Shown one piece after another: positions 1 through 6,681 of a DNA stretch of 39,520 nt (positions are counted from its first letter, which is position 1; every line of letters begins with the position of its first letter). Both the position numbers and the translations under genes were made by a program. This DNA is from Oscillospiraceae bacterium (GTDB taxonomy: Bacteria; Bacillota; Clostridia; Oscillospirales; UBA929). The notes under the pieces are model-generated. The model saw only the letters and a list, made by a program, of their open reading frames with translations, was not told where the DNA came from and ran no database searches. The stretch covers positions 1-39,520 of the forward strand of contig WRIZ01000023.1 of NCBI GenBank assembly GCA_009782475.1, in the 5' to 3' direction.

Positions 1-210
1 GGAGGGGGGCACCCCCCCGGCCCGCCGTAGGCGGACCCCCCTCCACAGAGGGGAATGGGCTCCCTCACGGAGGGAGCTGGCAGCGAAGCTGACTGAGGGA
101 GGGGACGCGCTCTCCTCCCGCGCCCTGCGGGGCGCACCCTCCTCTGGGAGGAGGGCAACCACCCCGTCCGCCGTAGGCGGACACCCCTCCACAGAGGGGA
201 ATGGGCGGGG
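1..210. repeat. GC-rich palindromic intergenic repeat cluster, left copy
   Basis: No gene is seen here. The stretch is a mosaic of short palindromic units. One unit (about 60-112) contains GGAGCTGGCAGCGAAGCTGA followed by CTGAGGGAGGGG. A second (about 110-165) is built on a GGAGGAGGG/CCCTCCTC stem. A third (1-57 partial, and about 161-208) has the form CACCCC-GTCCGCCGTAGGCGGAC-ACCCCTCC followed by ACAGAGGGGAATGGGC. All three unit types recur at 1048-1270, and the third also at 508-551. Such units are typical dispersed intergenic repeats of some Clostridia genomes; their function is unknown. Confidence 0.8.
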
Positions 211-213
211 CGG

Positions 214-242
214 TTGACAAAATCACTCTATGACGCTATACT
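214..242 (+). promoter_or_regulatory. sigma-A promoter of the holin-like toxin
   Basis: TTGACA (214-219), a 17-bp spacer and TATACT (237-242). The toxin start codon lies about 50 bases past the expected transcription start. Confidence 0.8.
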
Positions 243-272
243 GATAATCGGAACTGTCGCTTGGCGGCTTGG

Positions 273-293
273 TCACTCCCCACAAAGGAGTGA
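273..293 (+). promoter_or_regulatory. Shine-Dalgarno-sequestering hairpin in toxin leader
   Basis: TCACTCC (273-279) pairs with GGAGTGA (287-293). The second arm contains most of the ribosome binding site AAAGGAG (284-290) of the toxin at 299. A stem hiding the SD is a common translation brake in type I toxin mRNAs; that role is inferred here. Confidence 0.6.
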
Positions 294-298
294 TGCTC

Positions 299-382
299 AT
301 GATTACATATGAGGGGCTTTTTGCTTTTAGTATGGTCATCATAGCTGTTATCGCTCTCTGCTTGAATAAGCGGAAGAAATAG
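299..382 (+). CDS. putative holin-like toxin (type I TA, Hol_Tox-like), 27 aa
   Basis: A 27-residue peptide with a short polar start (MITYEGLF), one hydrophobic helix (about residues 7-22) and a basic tail NKRKK. This matches the layout of the small 'putative holin-like toxin' membrane peptides of Firmicutes, a known type I toxin class that depolarises the membrane when overproduced. The ATG at 299 has AAAGGAG 8 bases upstream; an in-frame ATG at 293 is too close to that site. It has its own consensus promoter, an SD-sequestering stem, a terminator hairpin straight after the stop, and a convergent consensus promoter on the other strand whose RNA would cover its 3' end. Assignment to the family is by pattern; the antitoxin RNA is inferred. 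Confidence 0.75.
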   Translation: MITYEGLFAFSMVIIAVIALCLNKRKK

Positions 383-385
383 CAC

Positions 386-411
386 GAGACGCCGTTTAGT
401 CACGGCGTCTC
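386..411. terminator. bidirectional hairpin after toxin / antisense RNA end
   Basis: GAGACGCCG (386-394) and CGGCGTCTC (403-411) form a perfect 9-bp stem with an 8-base loop, 3 bases after the toxin stop. U-runs are weak on both sides. It probably ends the toxin mRNA and also lies inside or at the end of the antisense RNA. Confidence 0.55.
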
Positions 412-462
412 ACTTTCCTAGCAAGGACTGAGCCGCCCTGCAAAAGCGGCAGTTCCTCTTAT
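386..462 (-). ncRNA. candidate antisense antitoxin RNA (approximate ends)
   Basis: The minus-strand promoter at 497-469 predicts transcription start near 462, running leftward into the 3' end of the toxin transcript. The RNA would contain a GCCGC...GCGGC hairpin (432-450) and reach the 386-411 stem or slightly beyond, to the toxin stop. This convergent, 3'-overlapping layout is the one used by known type I pairs such as txpA/RatA. The boundaries and the function are inferred. Confidence 0.5.
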
Positions 463-468
463 GTATTT

Positions 469-497
469 AGTATACGGCATTACGCTCTCCCTGTCAA
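469..497 (-). promoter_or_regulatory. sigma-A promoter for antisense RNA
   Basis: Read on the minus strand: TTGACA (497-492), a 17-bp spacer and TATACT (474-469), both consensus or near consensus. It points at the toxin gene and no open reading frame follows it, so its product is best explained as a regulatory RNA. Confidence 0.75.
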
Positions 498-507
498 GTT
501 ATTTTTG

Positions 508-551
508 CACCCCGGCCGCTCTGCGGAGCCACCCCTTCACAGAGGGGAATG
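508..551. repeat. GC-rich palindromic repeat unit, single copy
   Basis: One copy of the CACCCC-[palindrome]-CACCCCTTC-ACAGAGGGGAATG unit seen at 161-208 and 1165-1210. It ends just before the ribosome binding site of hicA, so hicA starts at a repeat boundary. Confidence 0.7.
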
Positions 552-569
552 TTAGAAGGAGGCCGTATA

Positions 570-794
570 TTGGGATTAACGATGAAACCGCGGGAAATGA
601 TAAAGTTCTTAGAGGAAAACGGGTATGCTTTTATCCGGGCAAAGGGTGGAAGCCATCATATTTACGGGAACGGAAGCCATTCGATCCCCATACCCATTCA
701 CGGGAGCAAGGATTATGGAGAAGACTTCATACGAATGGTTTTGAGAGAAACCGGAATAAGCAAAACGGATTTGCTGAAATATTTGAAACGATAG
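570..794 (+). CDS. hicA: HicA-type toxin (mRNA interferase)
   Basis: A small 74-residue protein with the dsRBD-like HicA fold signature: KPREMIKFLEENGY, then KGGSHHIY with the catalytic-type histidine, a PIPIHG strand, and a C-terminal helix ending in LLKYLKR. HicA toxins cleave mRNA and are neutralised by HicB. GAAGGAGG (555-562) sits 7 bases before the TTG at 570, which I take as the start; the ATG at 582 would be 19 bases away, and the ATG at 549 precedes the site. It is followed 10 bases later by hicB. Base composition is more AT-rich than the surrounding core genes, in keeping with a mobile TA module. Confidence 0.85.
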   Translation: MGLTMKPREMIKFLEENGYAFIRAKGGSHHIYGNGSHSIPIPIHGSKDYGEDFIRMVLRETGISKTDLLKYLKR

Positions 795-804
795 GAGGAT
801 GATT

Positions 805-1035
805 ATGACCGCAAAATTATCTATAATCTGCTCGCAGCAAAGCAACGGAACCTATTTCGCGCAATGCCCCGAGGTAAAAGGCTGTTTTACCCAAGGGGAT
901 ACCTATGAGGAAGCCGTTTCTAACCTGAAAGAGTTGGTTGAAATATCCATACGGGAAGAGCTTACGGAGGAAGAACGGCAGGAAATACAGCAATCAAAAG
1001 CGAAGATTTTCTCCGAATTTGAGATTGCGGTGTAG
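805..1035 (+). CDS. hicB: HicB-type antitoxin, short form
   Basis: A 76-residue protein with the partial RNase H-like HicB domain: an initial beta strand, then GTYFAQCPEVKGCFTQGDTY and EEAVSNLKELVE. HicB antitoxins bind and block HicA. Many HicB proteins also carry a C-terminal HTH or ribbon-helix-helix DNA-binding domain; this one ends about 20 residues after the fold, so it may not autoregulate by itself. The SD GGAGG (794-798) overlaps the hicA stop and fits the ATG at 805 better than the ATG at 799. Confidence 0.85.
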   Translation: MTAKLSIICSQQSNGTYFAQCPEVKGCFTQGDTYEEAVSNLKELVEISIREELTEEERQEIQQSKAKIFSEFEIAV

Positions 1036-1047
1036 GAGGGATAGAGG

Positions 1048-1270
1048 CTCCCTCACGCCAAGCGTACGCTAGGCGTCAGAGGGAGCTGGCAGCGAAGCTG
1101 ACTGAGGGAGGGGACGCGCTCCACCCGCCGTCTGCGGACGGCACCCTCCTCTAGGAGGAGGGCAACCACCCCGGCTCTGCGGAGCCACCCCTCCACAGAG
1201 GGGAATGGGCTCCGATGGCGTCTTAATTCCCCTCCAGGGAGGGGTGGACGCGAAGCGGACGGGGTGGTTA
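1048..1270. repeat. GC-rich palindromic intergenic repeat cluster, right copy
   Basis: The 320-base gap between hicB and the HEPN/MNT remnant is filled by repeat units. They are the GGAGCTGGCAGCGAAGCTGA unit (1048-1112, with an extra CGCCAAGCG...CGCTAGGCG palindrome), the GGAGGAGGG unit (about 1110-1167), the CACCCC/GGGGAATGGGC unit (1165-1210), and an inverted copy of that last unit (about 1226-1270). No gene is seen. Together with 1-210 the units bracket the hicAB/holin-toxin patch. Confidence 0.8.
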
Positions 1271-1306
1271 TTCCCCTCGCGGGGGCTGGTACGACTTAGG
1301 TTCCTC

Positions 1307-1335
1307 TTGATATTGCTCTTTTGATGGGGTATACT
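1307..1335 (+). promoter_or_regulatory. sigma-A promoter in front of the decayed HEPN/MNT pair
   Basis: TTGATA (1307-1312), a 17-bp spacer and TATACT (1330-1335), followed by AAGGGGG before the ATG at 1357. The promoter outlived the genes. Confidence 0.6.
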
Positions 1336-1356
1336 TTGAGCAAGGGGGCGGTGTAT

Positions 1357-1492
1357 ATGCTCGATAAAGTTGAATATTGGCTCGGCTTATGCGATAAACA
1401 TAACCAACATGCTGACAAAAGAAAGAATAGAACACATTTATAAGGGAACGGAGGAATTCCTATGTTGGATAAAGAAAAAGTTAGGGAAATAG
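1357..1492 (+). pseudogene. HEPN-domain protein remnant (internal deletion and frameshift)
   Basis: The first frame starts MLDKVEYWLGLCDKHN, which matches the usual beginning of a HEPN-domain partner of MNT nucleotidyltransferases, but it has lost the middle. The C-terminal end appears one frame over from 1409 (MLTKERIEHIYKGTEEF, then a CWIKKKLGK end) and stops at 1490-1492. The middle helices with the RX4-6H motif are missing, so about 40-45 of the usual 120-130 residues remain. HEPN/MNT pairs act as toxin-antitoxin systems. The end overlaps the MNT start, as in intact pairs. It is certainly non-functional; family assignment is by pattern. Confidence 0.6.
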
Positions 1493-1617
1493 CACGGAAA
1501 TACTCCGAGGAAGTGCAGAAAGTATTAAACCCCACATCAATTATCCTATTCGGTTCTTACGTCAACGGCAACCCTCACGAATGGAGCGACATTGACAGGC
1601 ATATTAGAAAAATCTAA
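1462..1617 (+). pseudogene. MNT-type nucleotidyltransferase remnant
   Basis: A 51-residue frame: an N-terminal helix, then ILFGSYVNGNPHEWSDID, the GSx(n)SDxD catalytic signature of minimal nucleotidyltransferases (MNT antitoxins). Reading then runs into RHIRKI and stops, so the rest of the fold (normally about 100-140 residues in all), including the third acidic strand, is gone. GGAACGGAGG lies upstream of the ATG. It partners the HEPN remnant it overlaps. Truncation right after the metal-binding aspartates suggests a deletion that joined unrelated sequence. Confidence 0.7.
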
Positions 1618-1646
1618 AATAACCACACGATAACCCTTCCCATAGC

Positions 1647-1672
1647 TTGACTTTTATGGTATACTGTATAAT
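1647..1672 (+). promoter_or_regulatory. candidate promoter of the cdaA operon
   Basis: TTGACT (1647-1652) and TATAAT (1667-1672) are separated by only 14 bp, short for sigma-A. An alternative -10, TATACT, sits at 1660-1665 after TGG. The position is right for cdaA, but the exact pairing is unsure. Confidence 0.4.
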
Positions 1673-1709
1673 GCTTTGCTAAAAATGGCGGGGATGGGTG
1701 AACTGACCT

Positions 1710-2591
1710 TTGGGTACGCTGGATAAGCTGCAATCATTTTGGAACGATATGGCCGAACGCTTCCGGTCTTATATTTCCATGTTCGGCGTCCGGGATGTGG
1801 TGGACATTTTGCTGGTCACCGTCATCGTCTACTTCGCCATCCAGCTTTTGCGGCGTTCCAGCGCGTTTTCGGTCATGAAGGGTGTTTTCTTCCTCATTTT
1901 GGTTTTAGGGCTCTCGCAAATCCTCGGTTTGCACACCCTCCATTTCCTGCTTTTCAGCACATTGCAAGTCGGCGTCCTCGCCGTGATTGTCCTTTTTCAG
2001 CCGGAACTGCGCAAGATGCTCGGGCAGGTCGGTTCGACCGGCAATTTGGTGATCGGGCGGAGCGGGACGAGCAACCTTGAGCATTGCATAACCGAAACGG
2101 TGGAGGCTTGCCGCTCCCTTTCCTGGGAGAGGCAGGGCGCGCTGATCGTTTTTGAGCGGCACGACCCGCTGAGCGATCATGCCGACACCGGCACAACGGT
2201 GGACGCCGCCGTCACGGCCGAACTGCTGAAAAACATCTTTTATCCCAAGGCACCGCTGCACGACGGAGCCGTGATCATCCAAAACGGACGCATCACAGGC
2301 GCGAGCTGTATGCTCCCGCTCACAACCAACCAAAGCCTCAGCCGCGACCTCGGGATGCGCCACCGCGCCGGGATCGGCGTCAGTGAAGTTTCAGACGCCG
2401 TGGTCGTGATTGTCTCGGAAGAGACCGGTTCGATGTCGGCCGCCGTCGGCGGTATGCTCAAACGCCACCTCGCCCCTGAAACGCTGGAAAAACTGCTTCG
2501 GCTGGAACTGCTGCCCGCCGACCCGAAAGAGAGCAAAAAGGGGTTGGGCGGCGTCTCCAAAAGGATCAGAAAGAAGGGGGATAACGCTTGA
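1710..2591 (+). CDS. cdaA: diadenylate cyclase CdaA (c-di-AMP synthase)
   Basis: A membrane-bound enzyme that makes cyclic di-AMP from two ATP, a second messenger for potassium and wall homeostasis. Of its 293 residues, three hydrophobic helices lie at about 28-95, then comes the DAC domain with the catalytic motifs DGA (185-187, in LHDGAVII) and RHR (217-219, in GMRHRAGIG). Length is near the family's 270-290. The TTG at 1710 is chosen because it opens the frame with the N-terminal helix; support from the ribosome binding site (GGGATGGG) is weak, and a later ATG at 1749 is possible. The stop overlaps the start of cdaR by four bases, the usual cdaA-cdaR operon. Confidence 0.95.
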   Translation: MGTLDKLQSFWNDMAERFRSYISMFGVRDVVDILLVTVIVYFAIQLLRRSSAFSVMKGVFFLILVLGLSQILGLHTLHFLLFSTLQVGVLAVIVLFQPELRKMLGQVGSTGNLVIGRSGTSNLEHCITETVEACRSLSWERQGALIVFERHDPLSDHADTGTTVDAAVTAELLKNIFYPKAPLHDGAVIIQNGRITGASCMLPLTTNQSLSRDLGMRHRAGIGVSEVSDAVVVIVSEETGSMSAAVGGMLKRHLAPETLEKLLRLELLPADPKESKKGLGGVSKRIRKKGDNA

Positions 2592-3871
2592 AGAAAGGGA
2601 ATATTCTAATTTGGGCATTATCCCTGATTATTGCCTTCGTCTTATGGGGTTATGTGGCGTTTTACGGCAACCCTGAAGACGAGATCATCGTAGACAATAT
2701 CCGTATTCAATTTATCAACGACCAATATCTCTCTTCAAGGGAGTATATTCTTGTCGGCGGCAGGGACGCCACCGTCAGCGTACGGTTTGTGGGGCGCAGG
2801 CAGTATTTGGCAAATATAAACAACAGAAATGTAACGGCCGTCATCGATTTGAGGGGCATCCGCGCACTTGGGAACAACCCGATGGAGTATGAACTGCAAG
2901 GCCCGGCCGATCTTGATTCCGTTGACCAATACCCGATCAATCCCCTTGTCACATTGAAAGTTGACAAGATTGACAGTAAAAGCGTCAACCTCCGGCTGGA
3001 TTTTAACGGCGAGATCGAGGACGGTTATGAGCGCGAAGCACCTAGATTCGACATTTATAACGGCGAAAGCCTCTTGCCGGACAATTACCGTGTTCGGGTC
3101 ACCGGCCCGGTCGAAGTGCTGGATACGATCTATGAGGCTGTGGCGAGCTATTCGCCGCATGCCCCGCTCAGGCGGAGCATTGTTGAGGTTCCCGTTGATT
3201 ACCGGTTTTACACGGAAAGCGGGCAGCTGGTCGATAACGAATACATCATCGCTAACGATGATGTTTGGCTGACCCTCCCGATATATATGGTCAAGAAGGT
3301 CAAACTCGAGATAAATTTCATTTACGGCGGCGGCTTGAAAGGTGAGAATATTTCCTGGAAGGTTGAACCTGAAAGCATTCGTGTATCCGGCGACCCGGAG
3401 ATTTTAGAGGATACCCACACCATCCTGATCCATCAGGCTGACTTAGCGTATCTGCAAGAGAATTTCAATGAAACCATCCCGTTTTTCCTGCCGAACGGCC
3501 TTAAAAATCTTGACCTTGTAGAAGAAGCTCATGTATCGATCACAATCGAAGGGGTAACGACAAAGGAGGTCAGCACAACCAACGTCTTTATCAAAGGGCT
3601 TACCCTGCCCGAAGGATATACCTGTATCGTACACCCCGTAACCATCACCCTTCGGGGTTCGGACAATGATTTGAGACGGGTTGAGCCTGTTCACGTCCAT
3701 GCCGAAGCCGATTTCTCCGACTTAACAGAGATAACGCCGGGATTCCACAGGCGGTTTTTGGATAAGAGTAAAAAAATAGAAGTGCTGGGCTTTGAAGAGA
3801 CGGTGGGAGCTATCATAAAGGATTATATCATTGAAATCGAGATCATCCCGATTTCAGAGGCGGGTTCATGA
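2588..3871 (+). CDS. cdaR: CdaR/YbbR-domain regulator of CdaA
   Basis: A 427-residue protein with one N-terminal membrane helix (about 6-24) followed by an extracytoplasmic region made of repeated YbbR beta domains, roughly at 30-130, 140-225, 230-320 and 325-420. CdaR binds and modulates CdaA at the membrane. The TTG start overlaps the cdaA TGA, so the two are translationally coupled. The repeated 'V.V.G....L' strand pattern, for example RVTGPVEVLD and RVSGDPEILE, supports the family. glmM, often the third gene, is not here. Confidence 0.9.
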   Translation: MKKGNILIWALSLIIAFVLWGYVAFYGNPEDEIIVDNIRIQFINDQYLSSREYILVGGRDATVSVRFVGRRQYLANINNRNVTAVIDLRGIRALGNNPMEYELQGPADLDSVDQYPINPLVTLKVDKIDSKSVNLRLDFNGEIEDGYEREAPRFDIYNGESLLPDNYRVRVTGPVEVLDTIYEAVASYSPHAPLRRSIVEVPVDYRFYTESGQLVDNEYIIANDDVWLTLPIYMVKKVKLEINFIYGGGLKGENISWKVEPESIRVSGDPEILEDTHTILIHQADLAYLQENFNETIPFFLPNGLKNLDLVEEAHVSITIEGVTTKEVSTTNVFIKGLTLPEGYTCIVHPVTITLRGSDNDLRRVEPVHVHAEADFSDLTEITPGFHRRFLDKSKKIEVLGFEETVGAIIKDYIIEIEIIPISEAGS

Positions 3872-4251
3872 CGCAAACGGCGGTCGTTATCAAGATTTAC
3901 GGCCCCGGCCTTTGCGAAGTCCGCGTACGCCGTCAGTCATCGTGCGGCGATGTTTGCTCTTCCTGTGCCAACCTCTGTGAAACGCCTGACATTGATGTGT
4001 TGACGGTAAACCCCATCGGAGCCGGGTTGGGAGACTGTGTATTGATCGAAGGCAGCCGTACCCTTGCGTTGGCGGCACTGGTTTATTTGGCGCCCATCCT
4101 CCTCTTTTTCATCGGCTGGTTCATCCATCCTTTGGCCGGAGGCGTTGGCTTATTATTGGGCGTTGCGGCCGTCTTAGCGGCCAACCGTTTTTTGCAGAAC
4201 AGAGACGGCGTTTCGGCAAAGATCGTTGCGATCGTAGAAACGGCAGAATAA
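3868..4251 (+). CDS. RseC/SoxR-reducing-system family membrane protein
   Basis: A 127-residue protein. A cytoplasmic N-terminal part carries cysteines at 16, 26, 30, 33 and 37 (the pattern CGDVCSSCANLC), typical of the RseC family, followed by two membrane helices at about 67-85 and 89-107. RseC proteins of Clostridia are linked to Rnf-type electron transfer and redox control; the function here is inferred from the family. It starts inside the cdaR stop (ATGA overlap), so it is in the cdaAR operon, not next to rnf genes. Confidence 0.8.
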   Translation: MTQTAVVIKIYGPGLCEVRVRRQSSCGDVCSSCANLCETPDIDVLTVNPIGAGLGDCVLIEGSRTLALAALVYLAPILLFFIGWFIHPLAGGVGLLLGVAAVLAANRFLQNRDGVSAKIVAIVETAE

Positions 4252-4253
4252 CG

Positions 4254-5078
4254 ATGTTTGGTTATATAAAGCCCTATCAGCCGGAGCTGAAATTCCGCGA
4301 GATGACCTTGTACCGAGCCGTTTACTGCGGGCTTTGCCACACCCTTTCCAAGCGGTACGGAGCCAAAGCGCGGCTTTTGGTGAATTATGATTTTGTTCTG
4401 CTGGTCATGCTTTTTTGGTCGGGGCCGACCAAAATGGTCAAACGGCGATGCGTCAAACATCCCTTTCGCGGACATTGCCAACTATGCGAAGGAGACGCCC
4501 TCGACTACGCCGCCGACGCCTTGATCCTTTTTTCCGATTGGAAACTGAGAGATTCTGTTTCAGACGCACGGCTGGCTCTCTTTTCCCGGTCATTGCGTCT
4601 TTTCTACCGCAAGCATTTTCAAAAAGCCTCAAAGCGGCTCCCGGGGGAAGCGGATGAATGCGCCCGGCGGATGGGTGAAATCCAGCAATTAGAGGGTTCG
4701 GGAGATCAGGCGTTCAAAAGCATCTATGCTTTCGGAACCATGCTGGCTTCGTTAAGCTCCTTCTATCGTAACGATAGCGACCGGCGGGCGGCGCACAGCG
4801 TCCTCTATCACTTGGGCAGCTGGATCACCATCGCCGACGCGGCAGACGACCAAAAACGCGACGCCAAAGCAAAAGCCTACAATCCTGTAACGGCGTCCGG
4901 TTTGGAACGGGAGAAGGTTTTCAACCTCTTAAGACAAGAGCAGGAACTGGTGCTTACAGCTTTTGATTTACTGCCTGAAAATGAGTTTACCGACATCACG
5001 CGCAATATCCTGTCCTTAGGGCTCCATTCCCGCGGACACGACATCTACAAAAAAGGAGGGGCGTCAACCGATGAATGA
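4254..5078 (+). CDS. DUF5685 family protein
   Basis: A 274-residue, probably cytoplasmic, mostly helical protein with conserved cysteines near the start (YCGLCHTL at about 24-31, then C63 in RRCVKH and HCQLCEG at about 74-80) that look like a metal or redox site. It matches the Clostridia family DUF5685, whose members commonly sit next to a small J-domain protein, as here: the frames overlap by 8 bases. ADAADDQKRDAKAKAYNP is a recognisable conserved stretch. The biochemical role is unknown; a Cys-dependent client or partner of the J-protein is my inference. Confidence 0.75.
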   Translation: MFGYIKPYQPELKFREMTLYRAVYCGLCHTLSKRYGAKARLLVNYDFVLLVMLFWSGPTKMVKRRCVKHPFRGHCQLCEGDALDYAADALILFSDWKLRDSVSDARLALFSRSLRLFYRKHFQKASKRLPGEADECARRMGEIQQLEGSGDQAFKSIYAFGTMLASLSSFYRNDSDRRAAHSVLYHLGSWITIADAADDQKRDAKAKAYNPVTASGLEREKVFNLLRQEQELVLTAFDLLPENEFTDITRNILSLGLHSRGHDIYKKGGASTDE

Positions 5079-5466
5079 TCCATATGGCGTTTTAGGCGTC
5101 CCGCGTTCAGCCTCGGCCGAAGACGTGAAGAAAAGATACCGCGAACTGGCGCAGAAATACCACCCCGATAAATATACGGGGAATGAGCTGGCCGACCTCG
5201 CGCAGGAGAAAATGAAAGCCATCAACGAAGCATACGACATCATCATGCGGGAGAAAAACGGACAAGGTTCGGCAAGCGGCTCGGGGTACAGTCCCTATGG
5301 GCAGCAGAATCAATCCCCTTACGGACAGGGGCAGCAGGGCGGCTCCTATGGGCAAAACCCCTACGGCTACCCTCCCCAGCAAGGCACGCGCGGCTGTTCA
5401 TGCTGCGAATGCTGCGCGGGGATGATGTGCGCCGATTGTTTATGTTCTAGTTTGAGGTGTTGTTAG
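5071..5466 (+). CDS. J-domain protein with Gly/Gln-rich linker and Cys-rich tail
   Basis: A 131-residue protein. The J domain (3-67) has an intact HPD at 31-33, so it should stimulate a DnaK. It is followed by a Ser/Gly/Gln/Tyr/Pro-rich segment (about 70-107, with repeated PYGQ units) and a tail with eleven cysteines in the last 24 residues (CSCCECCAG, then MMCADCLCSSLRCC). It has no DnaJ zinc-finger domain or client-binding domain, so it is not canonical DnaJ. Overlap with the DUF5685 gene suggests they act together. The Cys tail may bind metal or anchor the protein; this is not shown. Confidence 0.85.
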   Translation: MNDPYGVLGVPRSASAEDVKKRYRELAQKYHPDKYTGNELADLAQEKMKAINEAYDIIMREKNGQGSASGSGYSPYGQQNQSPYGQGQQGGSYGQNPYGYPPQQGTRGCSCCECCAGMMCADCLCSSLRCC

Positions 5467-5490
5467 AAGGAAGAGCAGCGCAGACCGTCA

Positions 5491-5517
5491 GGTCAGCTAA
5501 ATTCACTTTAGCTGACC
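5491..5517. repeat. perfect 11-bp stem hairpin with TTCAC loop
   Basis: GGTCAGCTAAA (5491-5501) and TTTAGCTGACC (5507-5517) around TTCAC. There is no U-run, so a terminator role is doubtful. The inner part GCTAAA-TTCAY-TTTAGC is repeated at 12249-12267 right after rsmB. Confidence 0.65.
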
Positions 5518-5554
5518 GCCCGGCGGGCGTTGCGATGCTTGACAGGAGGTTCTC

Positions 5555-6415
5555 ATGAACAGTATGACAGGATACGGAAGGGCGTCCAAAGACGCGCTGA
5601 CCATCGATCTCCGCGCCGTCAACCACCGCTACCTTGACATATCGGTTCGTACACCGAGGAGCTATTCTTTCTTGGAAGAACCGCTTAAAGCACTGGCCGC
5701 CAGCTGTGCCGGGCGGGGGAAGATCGAGATCGGCGTAACGGTGGATAACCTCGCCGCGGATACGGTCAGCATTACCCTCAACCGCCCCGTGTTGGAGAGT
5801 TATCTGTCGGCGGCGGTGACCCTCAGCGATTACGGCATCGCAAACGACATCAAGGCCTCGTCCGCCCTTCGCTTCCCCGACGTCATGGCCGCGGCCAAAC
5901 AGGAGCCGGAAACCGAAGCCGTCACGGCTCTCGCCCTGTCGGTTGCCGAAGAGGCGTTCGCCGATTTCAACAGAACCCGTGCCGGCGAAGGGGAAAGACT
6001 TGCCGGGGATATTGGTGCTAAACTAACCGAAATTGAGCGTTTGGCGGCTTTGATCGAAACCCGTATGCCCGAAAATGTAGCGGCTTACCGCGAACGATTG
6101 CGGGTAAAAATCACGGAGATTTTAGAAGGGCGTTCGTTCGACGAGGCGCGCATCCTCACCGAGGCCGCCGTGTATGCCGACCGCATCTGCGCCGACGAAG
6201 AACTCGTACGCTTGCGCAGCCACATCGCCGCTCTTCGCGGGATGCTCAAGCAATCCGGCGCGGTTGGGCGGAAGATGGATTTCCTTGTGCAGGAGTTTAT
6301 GCGGGAAGCCAACACCATCGGCAGCAAATGCAATGATACCGAAACGGTATCATTCGTGATCGACTTGAAAAGCGAGATCGAAAAGATACGGGAGCAGGTG
6401 CAAAACATCGAATGA
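5555..6415 (+). CDS. yicC: YicC/YloC family endoribonuclease
   Basis: A 286-residue protein of normal length for the YicC family. The start [10 protein letters not shown] and the VNHRYLDIS motif (about 22-30) are diagnostic, as is the C-terminal [17 protein letters not shown] with NDTE. YicC/YloC proteins are RNases acting on small RNAs and mRNA 3' ends. GGAGG lies before the ATG. It begins the classic Firmicutes run yicC-remA-gmk-rpoZ-priA, and its stop overlaps remA by four bases. Confidence 0.92.
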   Translation: MNSMTGYGRASKDALTIDLRAVNHRYLDISVRTPRSYSFLEEPLKALAASCAGRGKIEIGVTVDNLAADTVSITLNRPVLESYLSAAVTLSDYGIANDIKASSALRFPDVMAAAKQEPETEAVTALALSVAEEAFADFNRTRAGEGERLAGDIGAKLTEIERLAALIETRMPENVAAYRERLRVKITEILEGRSFDEARILTEAAVYADRICADEELVRLRSHIAALRGMLKQSGAVGRKMDFLVQEFMREANTIGSKCNDTETVSFVIDLKSEIEKIREQVQNIE

Positions 6416-6681
6416 AACTCATCAATATCGGTTTTGGGAATATGGTTTCGGCGGCAAGGCTGGTGGCGGTTGTCACGCCCGATTCGGCTCCGATGAAACG
6501 AATCATCCAGGAAGCGCGGGACAGGGATAAGCTGATCGACGCGACGCTGGGACGGCGTACCCGGGCTGTCCTCATTATGGACAGCGACCATGTGGTGTTA
6601 TCGTCCATCCTGCCGGAGACGGTGGCGGCTCGTTTGCAAGGCGGCGCGGCGGCGGTTGAGGAAGAAACGGAGGAACCCTGA
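6412..6681 (+). CDS. remA: extracellular matrix regulator RemA (DUF370)
   Basis: An 89-residue protein with the DUF370 core [21 protein letters not shown] at the start. RemA in Bacillus is a ring-forming DNA-binding regulator of matrix and osmolyte genes. Conserved place between yicC and gmk supports the call. The core is about 80 residues and the last ten (Glu-rich) are a variable tail. Overlaps: 4 bases with yicC, 1 base with gmk. Confidence 0.9.
   Translation: MKLINIGFGNMVSAARLVAVVTPDSAPMKRIIQEARDRDKLIDATLGRRTRAVLIMDSDHVVLSSILPETVAARLQGGAAAVEEETEEP

Noticed and set aside
461-802. Open frame of 113 codons over hicA
   Set aside because: It is a shadow in another frame; hicA in the overlapping frame has a family match and a ribosome binding site.
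60-1270. CRISPR-like array
   Set aside because: Repeats are palindromic, of several kinds and irregularly spaced; there are no uniform spacers and no cas genes.
1620-1709. Riboswitch ahead of cdaA
   Set aside because: The leader is too short and shows no conserved aptamer pattern.
1905-2363. Long minus-strand frame within cdaA
   Set aside because: Antisense shadow caused by high GC; cdaA has clear catalytic motifs.
5491-5517. Rho-independent terminator after the J-domain gene
   Set aside because: The stem is perfect but there is no U-run; recorded as a repeat hairpin instead.
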